Source: Salibacterium halotolerans
GTDB taxonomy: Bacteria; Bacillota; Bacilli; Bacillales; Marinococcaceae
NCBI RefSeq assembly: GCF_900115625.1
Contig: NZ_FOXD01000001.1
Span: forward strand, 124,001 to 188,000
Direction of reading: 5' to 3'
Length of the DNA: 64,000 nucleotides
Shown here: positions 1 through 8,608 of the stretch, one piece after another
Layout: each line of letters begins with the position of its first letter
How positions within the stretch are numbered: position 1 is the first letter of the stretch
Notes under the pieces: model-generated
The model's database searches: none
What the model was told of the DNA's origin: nothing
Seen by the model: only the letters and a program-made list of their open reading frames with translations
Program-made: the position numbers and the translations under genes

Positions 1-1
1 C

Positions 2-1954
2 TTTGAGAAAGCACGGAAAGAAAACAAACCCGTCATGGTATCCATCGGCTACAGCACCTGCCACTGGTGTCACGTAATGGAGCGGGAAAGCTTCGAAGAC
101 GAAAGCATCGCCAAACTAATGAACGACCGATTTGTAGCCATTAAAGTCGACCGCGAAGAACGGCCGGACGTCGATGCCATCTACATGACCGCATGCCAGG
201 CCATGACCGGACACGGCGGCTGGCCGCTGAACGTATTCGTCACCCCGGACCAAAAGCCATTCTACGCCGGAACCTACTTCCCAAAAGAAAGCATGCGCGG
301 CATGCCGGGCATGACAGATGTCATCACACAACTCTACGACCGGTACCAGGACGATCCGGAGAAAATTAAAGAAGTGAGCGAACAGATGGCGGAAGTGGTG
401 CAGCCCCAAACCGCCGATCAGGACAGCGTGTTGTCCGAAGAAGCGCTCGCAAAGGGCTTTCACGAGCTCCAGCAGACATTCCATCCCACGTACGGCGGTT
501 TCGGAAACGCGCCGAAATTCCCGACACCGCACGTGCTGATGTATCTCTTCCGGTATTACCGCTGGTCCGGTGACGAGAAGGCGCTCGAGATGGCGCGGAC
601 AACACTTGACGGCATGGCGGCAGGGGGCATGTATGATCACATCGGCGGCGGATTCGCCCGTTATTCCGTGGATGAGAAATGGCTCGTGCCGCACTTTGAG
701 AAAATGCTGTATGATAACGCGCTGCTTGCGATCGCTTATACAGAAGGATGGCAGGTGACAGGAGAATCCCGTTTCCGGCAGACGGCCGAAGAAGTGCTGG
801 ACTACGTGCTGCGTGGCATGCAGGATGCCAAAGGCGGTTTCTACTCCGGCGAGGATGCGGATTCCGAGGGGGTGGAAGGCAAGTTTTATCTCTGGACCCC
901 CGGCCAGATCAAACAGATCCTGGGTGAGGAAAACGGCTCTCTTTTCTGCGAAGTGTACGATATCACAGAAGATGGCAATTTTGAGGGAGTGAACATTCCG
1001 AACCTGATCGGGCAGTCGCCGGAAGCGTTCGCCCGTGGCCATGACCTCGATCCAAAACAGGTGAGGGAGCGGGTGGAGCAGGCGAAACCGTTACTGTTCG
1101 AAGCGCGCGAAGAACGGATTCACCCTCATACGGATGACAAAATGCTTACGTCCTGGAACGCGCTGATGACCGCCGCTCTTGCCCGCGCCGGCCGCGCCTT
1201 TGATTCGGACCGTTATGCTGACGCGGCGGAGCGTGCGTTTACGTTTATCGAATCGCACCTCGTCCAGGATGGCCGCGTGATGGTCCGGTACCGCGGCGGT
1301 GATGTGAAGCATAAAGGATTTATTGATGATTACGCCAATATTCTCTGGGCGCTCCTTGAGCTTTATGAAAGTACGCTGAAGCCGGAGTACCTGACGAAAG
1401 CCCGGTATTACGCAGATCAGATGATTGACTTGTTCTGGGACGAGGAGAACGGCGGTTTTTACTTCTACGGTTCGGACGCGGAGGAATTGCTGGCGCGGCC
1501 GAAAGAATCGTTTGACGGCGCGATGCCGTCCGGAAACAGTACCGCTGTCCGCGAACTGCTGCGGCTTGCCCGTTTCACTGGAGAAATGGCTTATGAAGAA
1601 AAAGTGCGCAGCTCCCAGGATGCGTTCGCCCGCGAGTTGACGGAGATTCCCGGGGCGCACCTGCACTTTTTGCAAAGTTACCTGCTGCTGTGCAGTGATA
1701 TGAAAGAAGTGGTGGTGCTCACCGGCGGCGACGAAGATGCCCGTACTGTAACAAACGCTCTGCAGCAGCGGTTTTACCCGGAAGTGACGTATCTGATTCA
1801 CGACGATTCAGGCGCCCTGGCAGAAGCCGCGCCGTTTGCATCTTTGTACCATAAAGTCGAAGGAAAAACAACCGTCTACGTGTGCCGGAATTTTTCCTGC
1901 CAACAGCCGGTGACACAGGCAGCGGAGGCCCTTCGGATGCTGGATGACTCATAA
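2..1954 (+). CDS. Thioredoxin-domain protein of the DUF255/YyaL (spermatogenesis-associated protein 20) family, 5' partial
   Basis: The reading frame is open to the first bases of the window, and the residues before the first internal Met (FEKARKENKPV) fit the family, so the true start lies upstream. A thioredoxin-like CxxC (CHWCHVM) sits near the visible N-terminus. It is followed by a long alpha/alpha-toroid region resembling N-acylglucosamine epimerase folds, with motifs such as PKFPTPHVL, HFEKMLYDNA and SGEDADSEG. About 650 residues are visible; the family usually has about 680. Family members are linked to redox or carbohydrate metabolism but their biochemical role is not settled. The next gene starts 15 bp after the stop, so the two may be cotranscribed. 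Confidence 0.9.
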   Translation, partial: FEKARKENKPVMVSIGYSTCHWCHVMERESFEDESIAKLMNDRFVAIKVDREERPDVDAIYMTACQAMTGHGGWPLNVFVTPDQKPFYAGTYFPKESMRGMPGMTDVITQLYDRYQDDPEKIKEVSEQMAEVVQPQTADQDSVLSEEALAKGFHELQQTFHPTYGGFGNAPKFPTPHVLMYLFRYYRWSGDEKALEMARTTLDGMAAGGMYDHIGGGFARYSVDEKWLVPHFEKMLYDNALLAIAYTEGWQVTGESRFRQTAEEVLDYVLRGMQDAKGGFYSGEDADSEGVEGKFYLWTPGQIKQILGEENGSLFCEVYDITEDGNFEGVNIPNLIGQSPEAFARGHDLDPKQVRERVEQAKPLLFEAREERIHPHTDDKMLTSWNALMTAALARAGRAFDSDRYADAAERAFTFIESHLVQDGRVMVRYRGGDVKHKGFIDDYANILWALLELYESTLKPEYLTKARYYADQMIDLFWDEENGGFYFYGSDAEELLARPKESFDGAMPSGNSTAVRELLRLARFTGEMAYEEKVRSSQDAFARELTEIPGAHLHFLQSYLLLCSDMKEVVVLTGGDEDARTVTNALQQRFYPEVTYLIHDDSGALAEAAPFASLYHKVEGKTTVYVCRNFSCQQPVTQAAEALRMLDDS

Positions 1955-1969
1955 AGGAAGGACTTGAAG

Positions 1970-2965
1970 ATGATGAAGAAAGTAATCACCTACGGCCGTG
2001 TCAGAGAAAAAGCGCAGAAGAAACTACGGGAACATTATGACCTGCACGTGTTTTCAGGACAGGAAGATGTGTCGGATGCTTCTTTTGCTGACGCTCTTGC
2101 GGAGGCTGAAGCGTTGATAGGGCTGCGGATACCGGCTGATGACCGCCTGCTTGCGCGCACCCCGCATCTGAAAGTGGTGAGCAACGTCTCGGTCGGTTAT
2201 GATAATCTTGATCTGGAAGCTCTCACCCGGCACGGGGTGGCAGCCACCAATACCCCGGACGTGCTGAATGATACCACGGCCGACGCCATTTTCGGCCTCA
2301 TGCTTGCGACCGCGCGGCGGATTCCGGAACTGGACCGGTTTGTGAAAGCAGGAGAGTGGGAGCGGGAGGGAGACCTCCCGGAGGAAAAGTTCGGTACAGA
2401 TGTGCACCACCGCAAGCTCGGTATCATCGGCATGGGACGGATCGGCGAAGCCATTGCCAAGCGCGCGCATTTCGGTTTTGATATGGAGATTTTGTACCAT
2501 AACCGGTCGCCGAAGCCGGAGGTGGAAGAGACGTACGATGCATCGTACTGCAGCCTGGAGGAGCTGCTTGCCGAGGCGGATATCGTCTGCCTGATGACGC
2601 CGTTAACGCCGGAGACAAGAGGCTTTATCGGACGGGAGCAGTTTCAGCAGATGAAACAGGGCGCCATTTTCATCAACGGATCCCGCGGAGCCACGGTGGA
2701 CGAAGGGGCGCTGATTCAGGCACTCGAGACCGGAGAGATCCTTGCAGCCGGTCTGGATGTGTATCAGCAGGAGCCGGTGCCTGCGGATCACCCGCTCCTG
2801 CAGCTGACCAACGTGGTGACGACGCCGCACATTGGCTCCTCCACCGGCGAAACGGAAGATAACATGTCGCTTCTGGCCGCCGAAAACGTGGAAGCCGCCC
2901 TTGAGGGAAAGCGTCCGCCGAACCTGCTGAACCCTGAAGTATGGGAGAGCGGGGAGAAAGGTTAA
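1970..2965 (+). CDS. D-isomer-specific 2-hydroxyacid dehydrogenase (glyoxylate/hydroxypyruvate/2-ketogluconate reductase type)
   Basis: An NAD(P)-dependent 2-hydroxyacid dehydrogenase of about 331 residues. It has the Rossmann glycine motif GIIGMGRIGEAIAKRA, the substrate-binding SNVSVGYDN segment, the catalytic Arg in INGSRGATVD, the Glu in the QQEPVPADHPL region and the catalytic His in TTPHIGSST. GGAAGGA lies about 7 bp upstream of the ATG at 1970, so this start is preferred to the TTG two codons earlier. It probably reduces glyoxylate, hydroxypyruvate or 2-keto-gluconate; sequence alone does not settle the substrate. A paralogue lies at 15973-16929 beside a lactonase gene. Confidence 0.92.
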   Translation: MMKKVITYGRVREKAQKKLREHYDLHVFSGQEDVSDASFADALAEAEALIGLRIPADDRLLARTPHLKVVSNVSVGYDNLDLEALTRHGVAATNTPDVLNDTTADAIFGLMLATARRIPELDRFVKAGEWEREGDLPEEKFGTDVHHRKLGIIGMGRIGEAIAKRAHFGFDMEILYHNRSPKPEVEETYDASYCSLEELLAEADIVCLMTPLTPETRGFIGREQFQQMKQGAIFINGSRGATVDEGALIQALETGEILAAGLDVYQQEPVPADHPLLQLTNVVTTPHIGSSTGETEDNMSLLAAENVEAALEGKRPPNLLNPEVWESGEKG

Positions 2966-2975
2966 TACGATCCAA

Positions 2976-3085
2976 ATGAGGGCATTTACAAGCCGCATGA
3001 GGTCATTTACATGCCAAAGGCAGCCGAGTACAGTCGGAGTAAACCCGGTTACAAGCCGAATCCGGTCATTTACCGGCCAAGCACT
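2976..3085. repeat. Degenerate 21-bp tandem repeat (word CATTTACAAGCC)
   Basis: The TTAC core of the word falls at 2986, 3007, 3049 and 3070, with a degenerate GTAC at 3028. This gives five positions at exact 21-bp steps. Each core is followed by a (A/C)(A/T/C)(A/G)GCC-like segment. No open frame of note spans it. Its function is unknown. Confidence 0.6.
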
Positions 3086-3110
3086 GCCTTCACCACGTTC
3101 ACGACAGACA

Positions 3111-3155
3111 AAAAAGACCCGGACGATTCTTCCATGAATCGCCCGGGCCTTTTAA
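3111..3155. terminator. Rho-independent terminator, probably bidirectional
   Basis: The stem combines CCCGG plus CGATTC with GAATCG plus CCCGG, flanked by an A-run on the left and a T-run on the right. It separates the hydroxyacid dehydrogenase (+) from ilvE (-), so it can serve both convergent genes. Confidence 0.8.
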
Positions 3156-3170
3156 CAGCGCACCGTTTTC

Positions 3171-4259
3171 TTACGTTTCCTGTTCCTGAAGCGGCACGGT
3201 CCAGCCGAGAATGTCGTCTGTCGCGCCGGTCTGAATGCCCGTAATCGTATCATACAGATCATAGGATACAGGGCCGGTCTGATTGTCATTGATAACAAGC
3301 TCTTCGTCTTTCCACTTCAGCCTGCCAACCGGCGAAATCACGGCGGCGGTGCCGGTTCCAAACACTTCTTCCAGAACACCGTCCGTGTGCGCCTGTTTCA
3401 CCTCATCAATGGAAATCCGGCGTTCATGCACGTTCCAGCCCCAGTACCGGAGAAGTTCGATCACGGAGTCGCGGGTGATGCCGTCGAGAATACTTCCGTT
3501 CAGAGCGGGAGTAATAATTTCCCCGTTGATTTTGAAAAAGATGTTCATGCTGCCGACTTCTTCGATGTATTTTTTCTCGATCGCATCGAGCCAGAGTACC
3601 TGGTCATAACCGAGGTCTTCCGCCTTTTGCTGCACTTTGAGGCTGGCTGCATAGTTGCCGGCTGTTTTCGTGAAGCCGACGAGGCCTTTGACGGAGCGGA
3701 CGTACTCATCTTCTACGTAAATGCTGACCGGGCTCATTTGATCGGACTGTGCGTAGTAGGAGCCCACCGGCGACAGAATAATCATCAGTTTATACTGGGA
3801 GGCAGGTTTCACGCTCAGTGCCGGTTCGGTGGCGATGATGAACGGACGGATATACAACGACTGCCTTTCCTCGACCGGTATCCAGTCCCTGTCGATATGT
3901 AGGAGTTGTTTCAAGGCATCCACGAGAAAGTCCGGATCCACCTCAGGGATGTTCATCCGGTCACTGGATATATTCATACGGTTGAAATTCTTTTCCGGCC
4001 GGAACAGCTGGATGCCGCCTTTTTGGGAAGTGTACGCTTTCAGTCCTTCAAATACGGACTGGCCGTAATGGAACATGAGGGAGGACGGGTCCATCAGAAG
4101 TGGTTCATACGGGGTGATGCGTGCATCGAACCAGCCGTCTTCTTCATTGTAATCCATCACAAACATGTGGTCTGTAAAATATTTGCCGAAACTTAAATGA
4201 TTGTAGTCGGGTTTTGCTTTTCCGGTTGTAACCTGCTTTATGGTTATATCGTGTTCCAT
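3171..4259 (-). CDS. ilvE: Branched-chain-amino-acid aminotransferase
   Basis: A fold-type IV PLP aminotransferase of 362 residues, the normal length for the long Bacillus-type IlvE/YwaA. The PLP lysine is in VGFTKTAGNYAAS and the phosphate-binding segment is FGTGTAAVISPVG. It catalyses the last step of Leu, Ile and Val synthesis and the first step of their degradation, using 2-oxoglutarate/glutamate. It is monocistronic between a terminator at its 3' end and a promoter region shared with no other gene. No T-box leader was seen upstream. Confidence 0.95.
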   Translation of the reverse strand: MEHDITIKQVTTGKAKPDYNHLSFGKYFTDHMFVMDYNEEDGWFDARITPYEPLLMDPSSLMFHYGQSVFEGLKAYTSQKGGIQLFRPEKNFNRMNISSDRMNIPEVDPDFLVDALKQLLHIDRDWIPVEERQSLYIRPFIIATEPALSVKPASQYKLMIILSPVGSYYAQSDQMSPVSIYVEDEYVRSVKGLVGFTKTAGNYAASLKVQQKAEDLGYDQVLWLDAIEKKYIEEVGSMNIFFKINGEIITPALNGSILDGITRDSVIELLRYWGWNVHERRISIDEVKQAHTDGVLEEVFGTGTAAVISPVGRLKWKDEELVINDNQTGPVSYDLYDTITGIQTGATDDILGWTVPLQEQET

Positions 4260-4365
4260 GAGCCATCCCTCTCTTCTAAGAAATTACGTCACCCTTTTAG
4301 TGTACTCTAATTTTTGCTGTTTTTCAGCAGGTGAAATGGTCGAATTTACACATCGCGGGACAGCG

Positions 4366-4569
4366 TTACGAAGAGGGGAAGGGGAGCGTCTGAAGTCCGA
4401 AAAGGAGCGATACAATGAATACCAGAACCGTAACGATGGTCCAGCCTGCCGCATACCGGAGGTCATTTCTGATACGTTCCTTCATGAAAGCAAACAGTAC
4501 AACGCCGGTGACACTAGTGATAACGAGGACAACTATCATCATCTGTATGCTATACCAAACGATGCTCAC
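4366..4569 (-). CDS. Small two-helix membrane protein, hypothetical
   Basis: A 67-residue protein starting at a GTG codon behind a strong AAAGGGGG site. It has two hydrophobic segments (roughly residues 6-28 and 43-60) separated by a short charged loop (KERIRNDLR). This suggests a membrane hairpin with a positively charged cytoplasmic turn. No family is recognised. The good ribosome site and clean membrane pattern are the reasons to call it a gene. It precedes ilvE on the same strand with a gap of about 100 bp. Confidence 0.6.
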   Translation of the reverse strand: MSIVWYSIQMMIVVLVITSVTGVVLFAFMKERIRNDLRYAAGWTIVTVLVFIVSLLFGLQTLPFPSS

Positions 4570-4632
4570 TGCCTGTTTCCCCCTTTGTAATTTTTAACGC
4601 AGCATGTAAAGGAATGCGTCCTCTATCCGTTG

Positions 4633-4674
4633 TTATTCTTTACCCGCTGACACTTCCTGCTTAATCTATGTTTC
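4633..4674. repeat. Dispersed 42-bp intergenic repeat, copy 1
   Basis: This segment, containing CTTTACCCGC and a following GACAC and TTAAT, recurs at 8609-8650 in the same orientation with only a handful of substitutions. Both copies lie in intergenic DNA. Function unknown. Confidence 0.5.
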
Positions 4675-4693
4675 GCCGGCAGCGTGGTTACCA

Positions 4694-5812
4694 TCACTTT
4701 CCGGCGAGTTGGTTCAAGACAGAAGCGGTTTCCCGCAGTTCCGCATAAGTGGTGTCCCGGCCGAAACTGATACGGAACAGACCGTGTGCTTCATCGGCGG
4801 TATATCCCATAGCAAGCAGGCTGTCCGGCGGCGCGGACGAGCTGGTTTTGCAGGCACTTCCCGGTGAAATGGTGATACCGCGCCGGCTGCATTCGAGCAT
4901 GATCCACTGCCCTTCCCGGTCGACGGCCCGCAGTGCAAGGTGATGAGGAAGCCTTTGGTACCGGTCGCCGAAAAGTCGGTAAGCTCCAGGATGGAGTTGC
5001 GCAAGCAGCCACTGTTGCATGGAACGCCACCGGTCTTGTAGTTCATCCATAGCGTTGGCAGCTTCCACCGCAGCTTCCATAAACGAGGCAATGCCTGGTA
5101 TATCAAGCGTTCCCGGCTTGAAACCGTGCTGGTGCACGACACCTGGATATACAGCCTGCCAGTTTATACCCGGGGCGATATAAGCGGCACCGGTGTTTTT
5201 CGGCCCTTGAACTTTGTGAGCCGAAAGCGACAATGCATCCAGTCCGGCAGCCGTCACATCAATTGGTATCGTGGTAAAGGTCTGCACACAGTCACTATGC
5301 AAAAGAGCCTGATGGTTGTGCAGAAGCGCTCCAATATCCGCGAGAGGCTGCAGTACACCGGTTTCACTGGAAGCATGGCAGATCGTAACAAGTATCGTAT
5401 CCGCGTGGAGCAGGGATGTGAGAGAATCCAGACAGATTTCGCCATTACGATGGACATCTACGACGCTAACCGTAAATCCCTCTTCTTTCAAACGCCCTAG
5501 TCCCTGACCGATGGAGGGATGTTCGAAGGGGGAGGTGACGATATGGCGTCCGTGGTCTTTTCTGCCGTATGCCAGGCTGAGCAGCGTCGTGATATTGCTG
5601 TCGGAACCGCCGCTGGTAAAGTAGATGCCTTCTTCGCTGCCGTTGATAATGGCAGCCAGCTGTTTCCGGCAGTGGCCGGCCAGGTGTGATGCTTCTTCCC
5701 CGTGTCCATGCAGACTCTGCTCATTCCCAAAAAAACGCTCTGCCGCTTGGCGGTAGCCGTCCAGCGCAGCCGCACTCATGGGGGTGGTAGCGCAATGGTC
5801 CAGATATATCAT
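4694..5812 (-). CDS. nifS: Cysteine desulfurase (NifS/IscS-like) of the NAD locus
   Basis: A class V PLP-dependent cysteine desulfurase of 372 residues. The PLP lysine is in SLSAHKVQGPKNTG, the cofactor-binding His is in CHASSETG, and the persulfide-carrying Cys is in SPGSACKTSSSAP. It is divergent from nadC-nadA, the position of nifS in Bacillus, where it supplies sulfur for the NadA [4Fe-4S] cluster. The shared upstream region carries a NiaR-like operator, so it is probably repressed when nicotinate is available. The housekeeping desulfurase is presumably elsewhere. Confidence 0.92.
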   Translation of the reverse strand: MIYLDHCATTPMSAAALDGYRQAAERFFGNEQSLHGHGEEASHLAGHCRKQLAAIINGSEEGIYFTSGGSDSNITTLLSLAYGRKDHGRHIVTSPFEHPSIGQGLGRLKEEGFTVSVVDVHRNGEICLDSLTSLLHADTILVTICHASSETGVLQPLADIGALLHNHQALLHSDCVQTFTTIPIDVTAAGLDALSLSAHKVQGPKNTGAAYIAPGINWQAVYPGVVHQHGFKPGTLDIPGIASFMEAAVEAANAMDELQDRWRSMQQWLLAQLHPGAYRLFGDRYQRLPHHLALRAVDREGQWIMLECSRRGITISPGSACKTSSSAPPDSLLAMGYTADEAHGLFRISFGRDTTYAELRETASVLNQLAGK

Positions 5813-5878
5813 TCTTTCTCCTTCCTTTTGTTAAAAAATTCACAAAAACGGTTGTATCCAGTTTAGATTTATGTAAAC

Positions 5879-5898
5879 ATATGTGTCAAGACAAATGT
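5879..5898. promoter_or_regulatory. Candidate NiaR (YrxA) operator between nifS and nadC
   Basis: The 20-bp site ATATGTGTCAAGACAAATGT has the spaced TGT/ACA/TGT layout known for the niacin-responsive repressor NiaR of Bacillus. It lies between the divergent nifS and nadC genes, exactly where this operator occurs in related genomes. The match is by eye. Confidence 0.6.
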
Positions 5899-5962
5899 AA
5901 TTTTTATTGGGAGTGTCGGTTTGTATGAAAATAAGAAGCGGACGGAGCAAGGGAGGAAGGCT

Positions 5963-6817
5963 GTGCAGAGGTATCAGGTTAGAGAAGCATTGAAACGGTT
6001 GTTTGAAGAAGATATTGGAAGCGGTGACATCACAACCGAAGCTGTTTTTTCAGGTAGAGAAACAGTGGAAGGCATCGTGAAAGCAAAAGAAGACGGTATA
6101 TTCTGCGGCGCCGTTGTGTTTGAAGAAGGCTGGAGAATGCTCGATGAATCGGCGCGTATCGCCGTACACGTGAATGAAGGAGAGCGGATAGAGGAGGGGC
6201 AGACGCTTCTGACCGTAAAGGGGCGGGTGCAGGCGTTACTCAGCGGGGAACGGGTGCTTTTGAATCTGGTGCAGCGGATGTGCGGCGTCGCTGAAGCAGT
6301 CCGCCGCACCGTAGAAGCGCTGAATGATCCGCAGATAAACGTATGTGATACGAGAAAAACGATGCCGGGACTACGGATGTTTGATAAATACGCCGTGCGC
6401 TGCGGGGGCGGAGTGAATCACCGCTGTGGTCTCTATGACGCGGTCATGATCAAAGATAACCACATTACTGCGGCGGGAAGCATTACCGGAGCGGCAGCGA
6501 AAGTGAAAGAGAAGACAGGGCATATGGTGAAAATTGAAATCGAAACCACATCGTTGGAAGAAGTGGAAGAAGCCGTGGAAGCAGGAGCCGATGTCATTAT
6601 GTTTGATAACTGTTCTCCGGAAGAGGCCGCAGCGTGGGCCTCAGTCGTTCCACTCTCCATCCGGACAGAAGTTTCCGGTACTATCACCCGGGAAACCATT
6701 GGGGCATACCGGGGAACAGGAATAGACGTCATTTCTGCAGGATCGATCACCCATTCGGTTCAAGCGTTGGATCTTAGTTTTCAACTGCGCGACATGAGAA
6801 AGGAGGAGCATCGATGA
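5963..6817 (+). CDS. nadC: Nicotinate-nucleotide pyrophosphorylase (quinolinate phosphoribosyltransferase)
   Basis: Converts quinolinate and PRPP to nicotinate mononucleotide in de novo NAD synthesis. Family motifs include EEDIGSGDITTEAVF near the start, NLVQRMCGVA, CDTRKTMPGLR, YAVRCGGGVNHR and MIKDNHI. GGGAGG lies 6 bp before the GTG at 5963, giving 284 residues, close to the B. subtilis protein; an earlier TTG (5921) lacks such a site. Its stop overlaps the nadA start by an ATGA, which indicates translational coupling. In B. subtilis nadB precedes nadC, but no nadB is present here. Confidence 0.95.
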   Translation: MQRYQVREALKRLFEEDIGSGDITTEAVFSGRETVEGIVKAKEDGIFCGAVVFEEGWRMLDESARIAVHVNEGERIEEGQTLLTVKGRVQALLSGERVLLNLVQRMCGVAEAVRRTVEALNDPQINVCDTRKTMPGLRMFDKYAVRCGGGVNHRCGLYDAVMIKDNHITAAGSITGAAAKVKEKTGHMVKIEIETTSLEEVEEAVEAGADVIMFDNCSPEEAAAWASVVPLSIRTEVSGTITRETIGAYRGTGIDVISAGSITHSVQALDLSFQLRDMRKEEHR

Positions 6818-7911
6818 GTGTATTGGAACAGTTTCAAGTACCATCACTGCCGGATCATATCCAGGCCATGACTCAGAGCGACATGGAAAAAAGGGTATGG
6901 GACATGAAGCGGGAGCTGGGCACCCGGTTGTTTATGCCCGGTCACTATTATCAAAAAGAGGAAGTGATTCAGTTTGCCGATGAAACCGGAGACTCCCTGA
7001 AGCTCGCCAAAACCGGCGCTGCCAACAAAGAAGCGGAATATATCGTGTTCTGCGGCGTGCATTTCATGGCCGAAACAGCGGACATTTTATCGGAGGATCA
7101 TCAAACCGTGCTGCTTCCGGATCTGCGGGCCGGCTGTTCGATGGCGGACATGGCCGAAATCACGCAATTGGAGAAAGCCTGGGAGAACCTGCAGGGAACC
7201 TTTGCTGATACAATCACACCGCTTACGTATGTGAACAGCACCGCGGCCATTAAGGCATTCTGCGGCAGGCACGAAGGAGCCACTCTGACGTCCTCCAACG
7301 CCGGGACCATGCTGCAGTGGGCATTCCGGCGCAAAGAACGGATTTTGTTTCTGCCCGATCAGCATCTTGGGCGTAACACCGCCTATGATATGGGAATCCC
7401 TCTTGAGGAAATGGCGGTGTGGGATCCAATCAGGCAGGAGCTGGACTGTGACGGGGATCCGGAAAAGGTACGGATGATTTTGTGGAAAGGGCATTGCTCG
7501 GTTCATGAAAAATTCACGATGGATAATGTGCGGCAGGTGAGAAAGGATGATCCGGAGGCACATATCATCGTTCATCCGGAATGCATGTTTGATGTCGTTC
7601 AGGCCTCAGATGCGGCGGGATCGACGAATAAGATTATCGATATGATCCAGAAGGCGCCGGCCGGAAGCACATGGGTCGTTGGAACGGAAATGAATCTCGT
7701 CAATCGGCTCATGCAGGAAGAAACAGATAAAAAAGTGCGGTCGCTGAATCCGAATATGTGTCCCTGCTTAACAATGAACCGCATCGATCTGCCGCATCTG
7801 CTTTGGTCTCTGGAAAGCATTCTCAGTGCCGAACCGCATTACAGAATTGAAGTCGACGAACAGACGACACGCGAAGCCACCACCGCCCTTCAGCGTATGC
7901 TTCAGCAATAA
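6814..7911 (+). CDS. nadA: Quinolinate synthase, [4Fe-4S] enzyme
   Basis: Condenses iminoaspartate with dihydroxyacetone phosphate to quinolinate. The length of 365 residues matches the long Bacillus-type NadA. Candidate cluster cysteines are in LRAGCSMAD (about residue 108), HPECMFDVV and NPNMCPCLTMN. It is coupled to nadC by a 4-bp overlap and preceded by AAGGAGGAG. The cluster is presumably loaded by the divergent cysteine desulfurase. Because nadB is absent here, the iminoaspartate must come from an oxidase or dehydrogenase encoded elsewhere. Confidence 0.96.
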   Translation: MSVLEQFQVPSLPDHIQAMTQSDMEKRVWDMKRELGTRLFMPGHYYQKEEVIQFADETGDSLKLAKTGAANKEAEYIVFCGVHFMAETADILSEDHQTVLLPDLRAGCSMADMAEITQLEKAWENLQGTFADTITPLTYVNSTAAIKAFCGRHEGATLTSSNAGTMLQWAFRRKERILFLPDQHLGRNTAYDMGIPLEEMAVWDPIRQELDCDGDPEKVRMILWKGHCSVHEKFTMDNVRQVRKDDPEAHIIVHPECMFDVVQASDAAGSTNKIIDMIQKAPAGSTWVVGTEMNLVNRLMQEETDKKVRSLNPNMCPCLTMNRIDLPHLLWSLESILSAEPHYRIEVDEQTTREATTALQRMLQQ

Positions 7912-7947
7912 CATTAAGGAAGAATCCGGGGCAAAGCGAAAAAATTC

Positions 7948-7990
7948 AAAAAGACGGAGTCCGGGAGAATCATCCTGCTCCGTCTTTTTG
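7948..7990 (+). terminator. Terminator of nadCA
   Basis: A 12-bp perfect stem (AAAAAGACGGAG paired with CTCCGTCTTTTT) with an 18-nt loop and a T-run, 37 bp after the nadA stop. Confidence 0.85.
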
Positions 7991-8027
7991 ATTGAGATAC
8001 TCTGCCGCGTAGACAGCCTCGTTTGTT

Positions 8028-8126
8028 ATGTGGACTGGTAGTCATGCAACGTTGGCTGGTAACGAATGATTCGGCTGGTATTGCCTTTCATTTGGCGGGT
8101 AAACGGAAACGTTTGGCTGGTAAATG
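8028..8126. repeat. Degenerate tandem repeat of about 21 bp (word TTGGCTGGTA)
   Basis: The word core (TGGTA or GGGTA) occurs at 8036, 8057, 8076, 8097 and 8118, with intervals of 21, 19, 21 and 21 bp, all in one orientation. Sequence between the cores is not conserved. It lies between the nadCA terminator and the gvpU-like gene; function unknown. Confidence 0.6.
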
Positions 8127-8182
8127 TTTTTTTGACGACGTGCTGTGCGGGTTCCGGCAGCCTGCTCACCAGCTGGATCCCG

Positions 8183-8572
8183 CTACTGCACGGATTCGAA
8201 ACTGAACCCGTTGACGTCGGAAATTTTTCCTCTCCACAGGCTGCCGTGGATCGGTACTTTCCCCTGCGAATCCACAAGTTTTGCTTTACGAAGATGGAGA
8301 TAGCCGCTTTCGTACTCGTCCTGATCAGTTTCGCGCTGGAACTTATCCGCCATTTTCTCGAAAAAAATTGTCATTTTACTTTCCAGCTCGCTGTTGCCGC
8401 GGTGCAGGGTGCGTTCGAGTTCTTCCAGATAGGCAATATTGCCGATCAAGACCCCGGTTATCGTCGCGCCGCCGACATTCAGGGTGATATCCATTTCCGC
8501 GCCGCGGTCCGCCAGACGCACGAGATACCGAAGGACGTAATCACTGTGTTTGTCTTCCTGTACTTCTTTCAT
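8183..8572 (-). CDS. GvpU-like gas-vesicle accessory family protein
   Basis: A 129-residue soluble protein whose features match the GvpU family by recall. These are an N-terminal DITLNVGGATITGVLIG strand region, a charged helix (residues about 55-90), then YLHLRKAKLVD and a C-terminal LWRGKISDVNGFSF segment. AAAGGAG lies upstream of the ATG. GvpU modulates gas-vesicle clustering in Bacillus megaterium. No gvp structural gene (gvpA/B, F, L, N) is visible in this window, so here it is a solitary member and may have another role. Confidence 0.65.
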   Translation of the reverse strand: MKEVQEDKHSDYVLRYLVRLADRGAEMDITLNVGGATITGVLIGNIAYLEELERTLHRGNSELESKMTIFFEKMADKFQRETDQDEYESGYLHLRKAKLVDSQGKVPIHGSLWRGKISDVNGFSFESVQ

Positions 8573-8608
8573 TTTATTCCAGCTCCTTTATTGTTATGGT
8601 ATATACTA

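Noticed and set aside
116-1042. 308-codon frame opposite the YyaL-like gene
   Set aside because: Antisense to a clearly conserved coding region; composition is a shadow of the real frame and no ribosome site is present.
2976-3085. Possible CRISPR-like array in the 21-bp-phased gaps
   Set aside because: The conserved words are only about 5-12 bp, units are degenerate, spacing is 21 bp, and no cas genes are present.
4260-4365. T-box or other leader riboswitch upstream of ilvE
   Set aside because: No T-box consensus, specifier loop or leader terminator was visible in the short upstream region.
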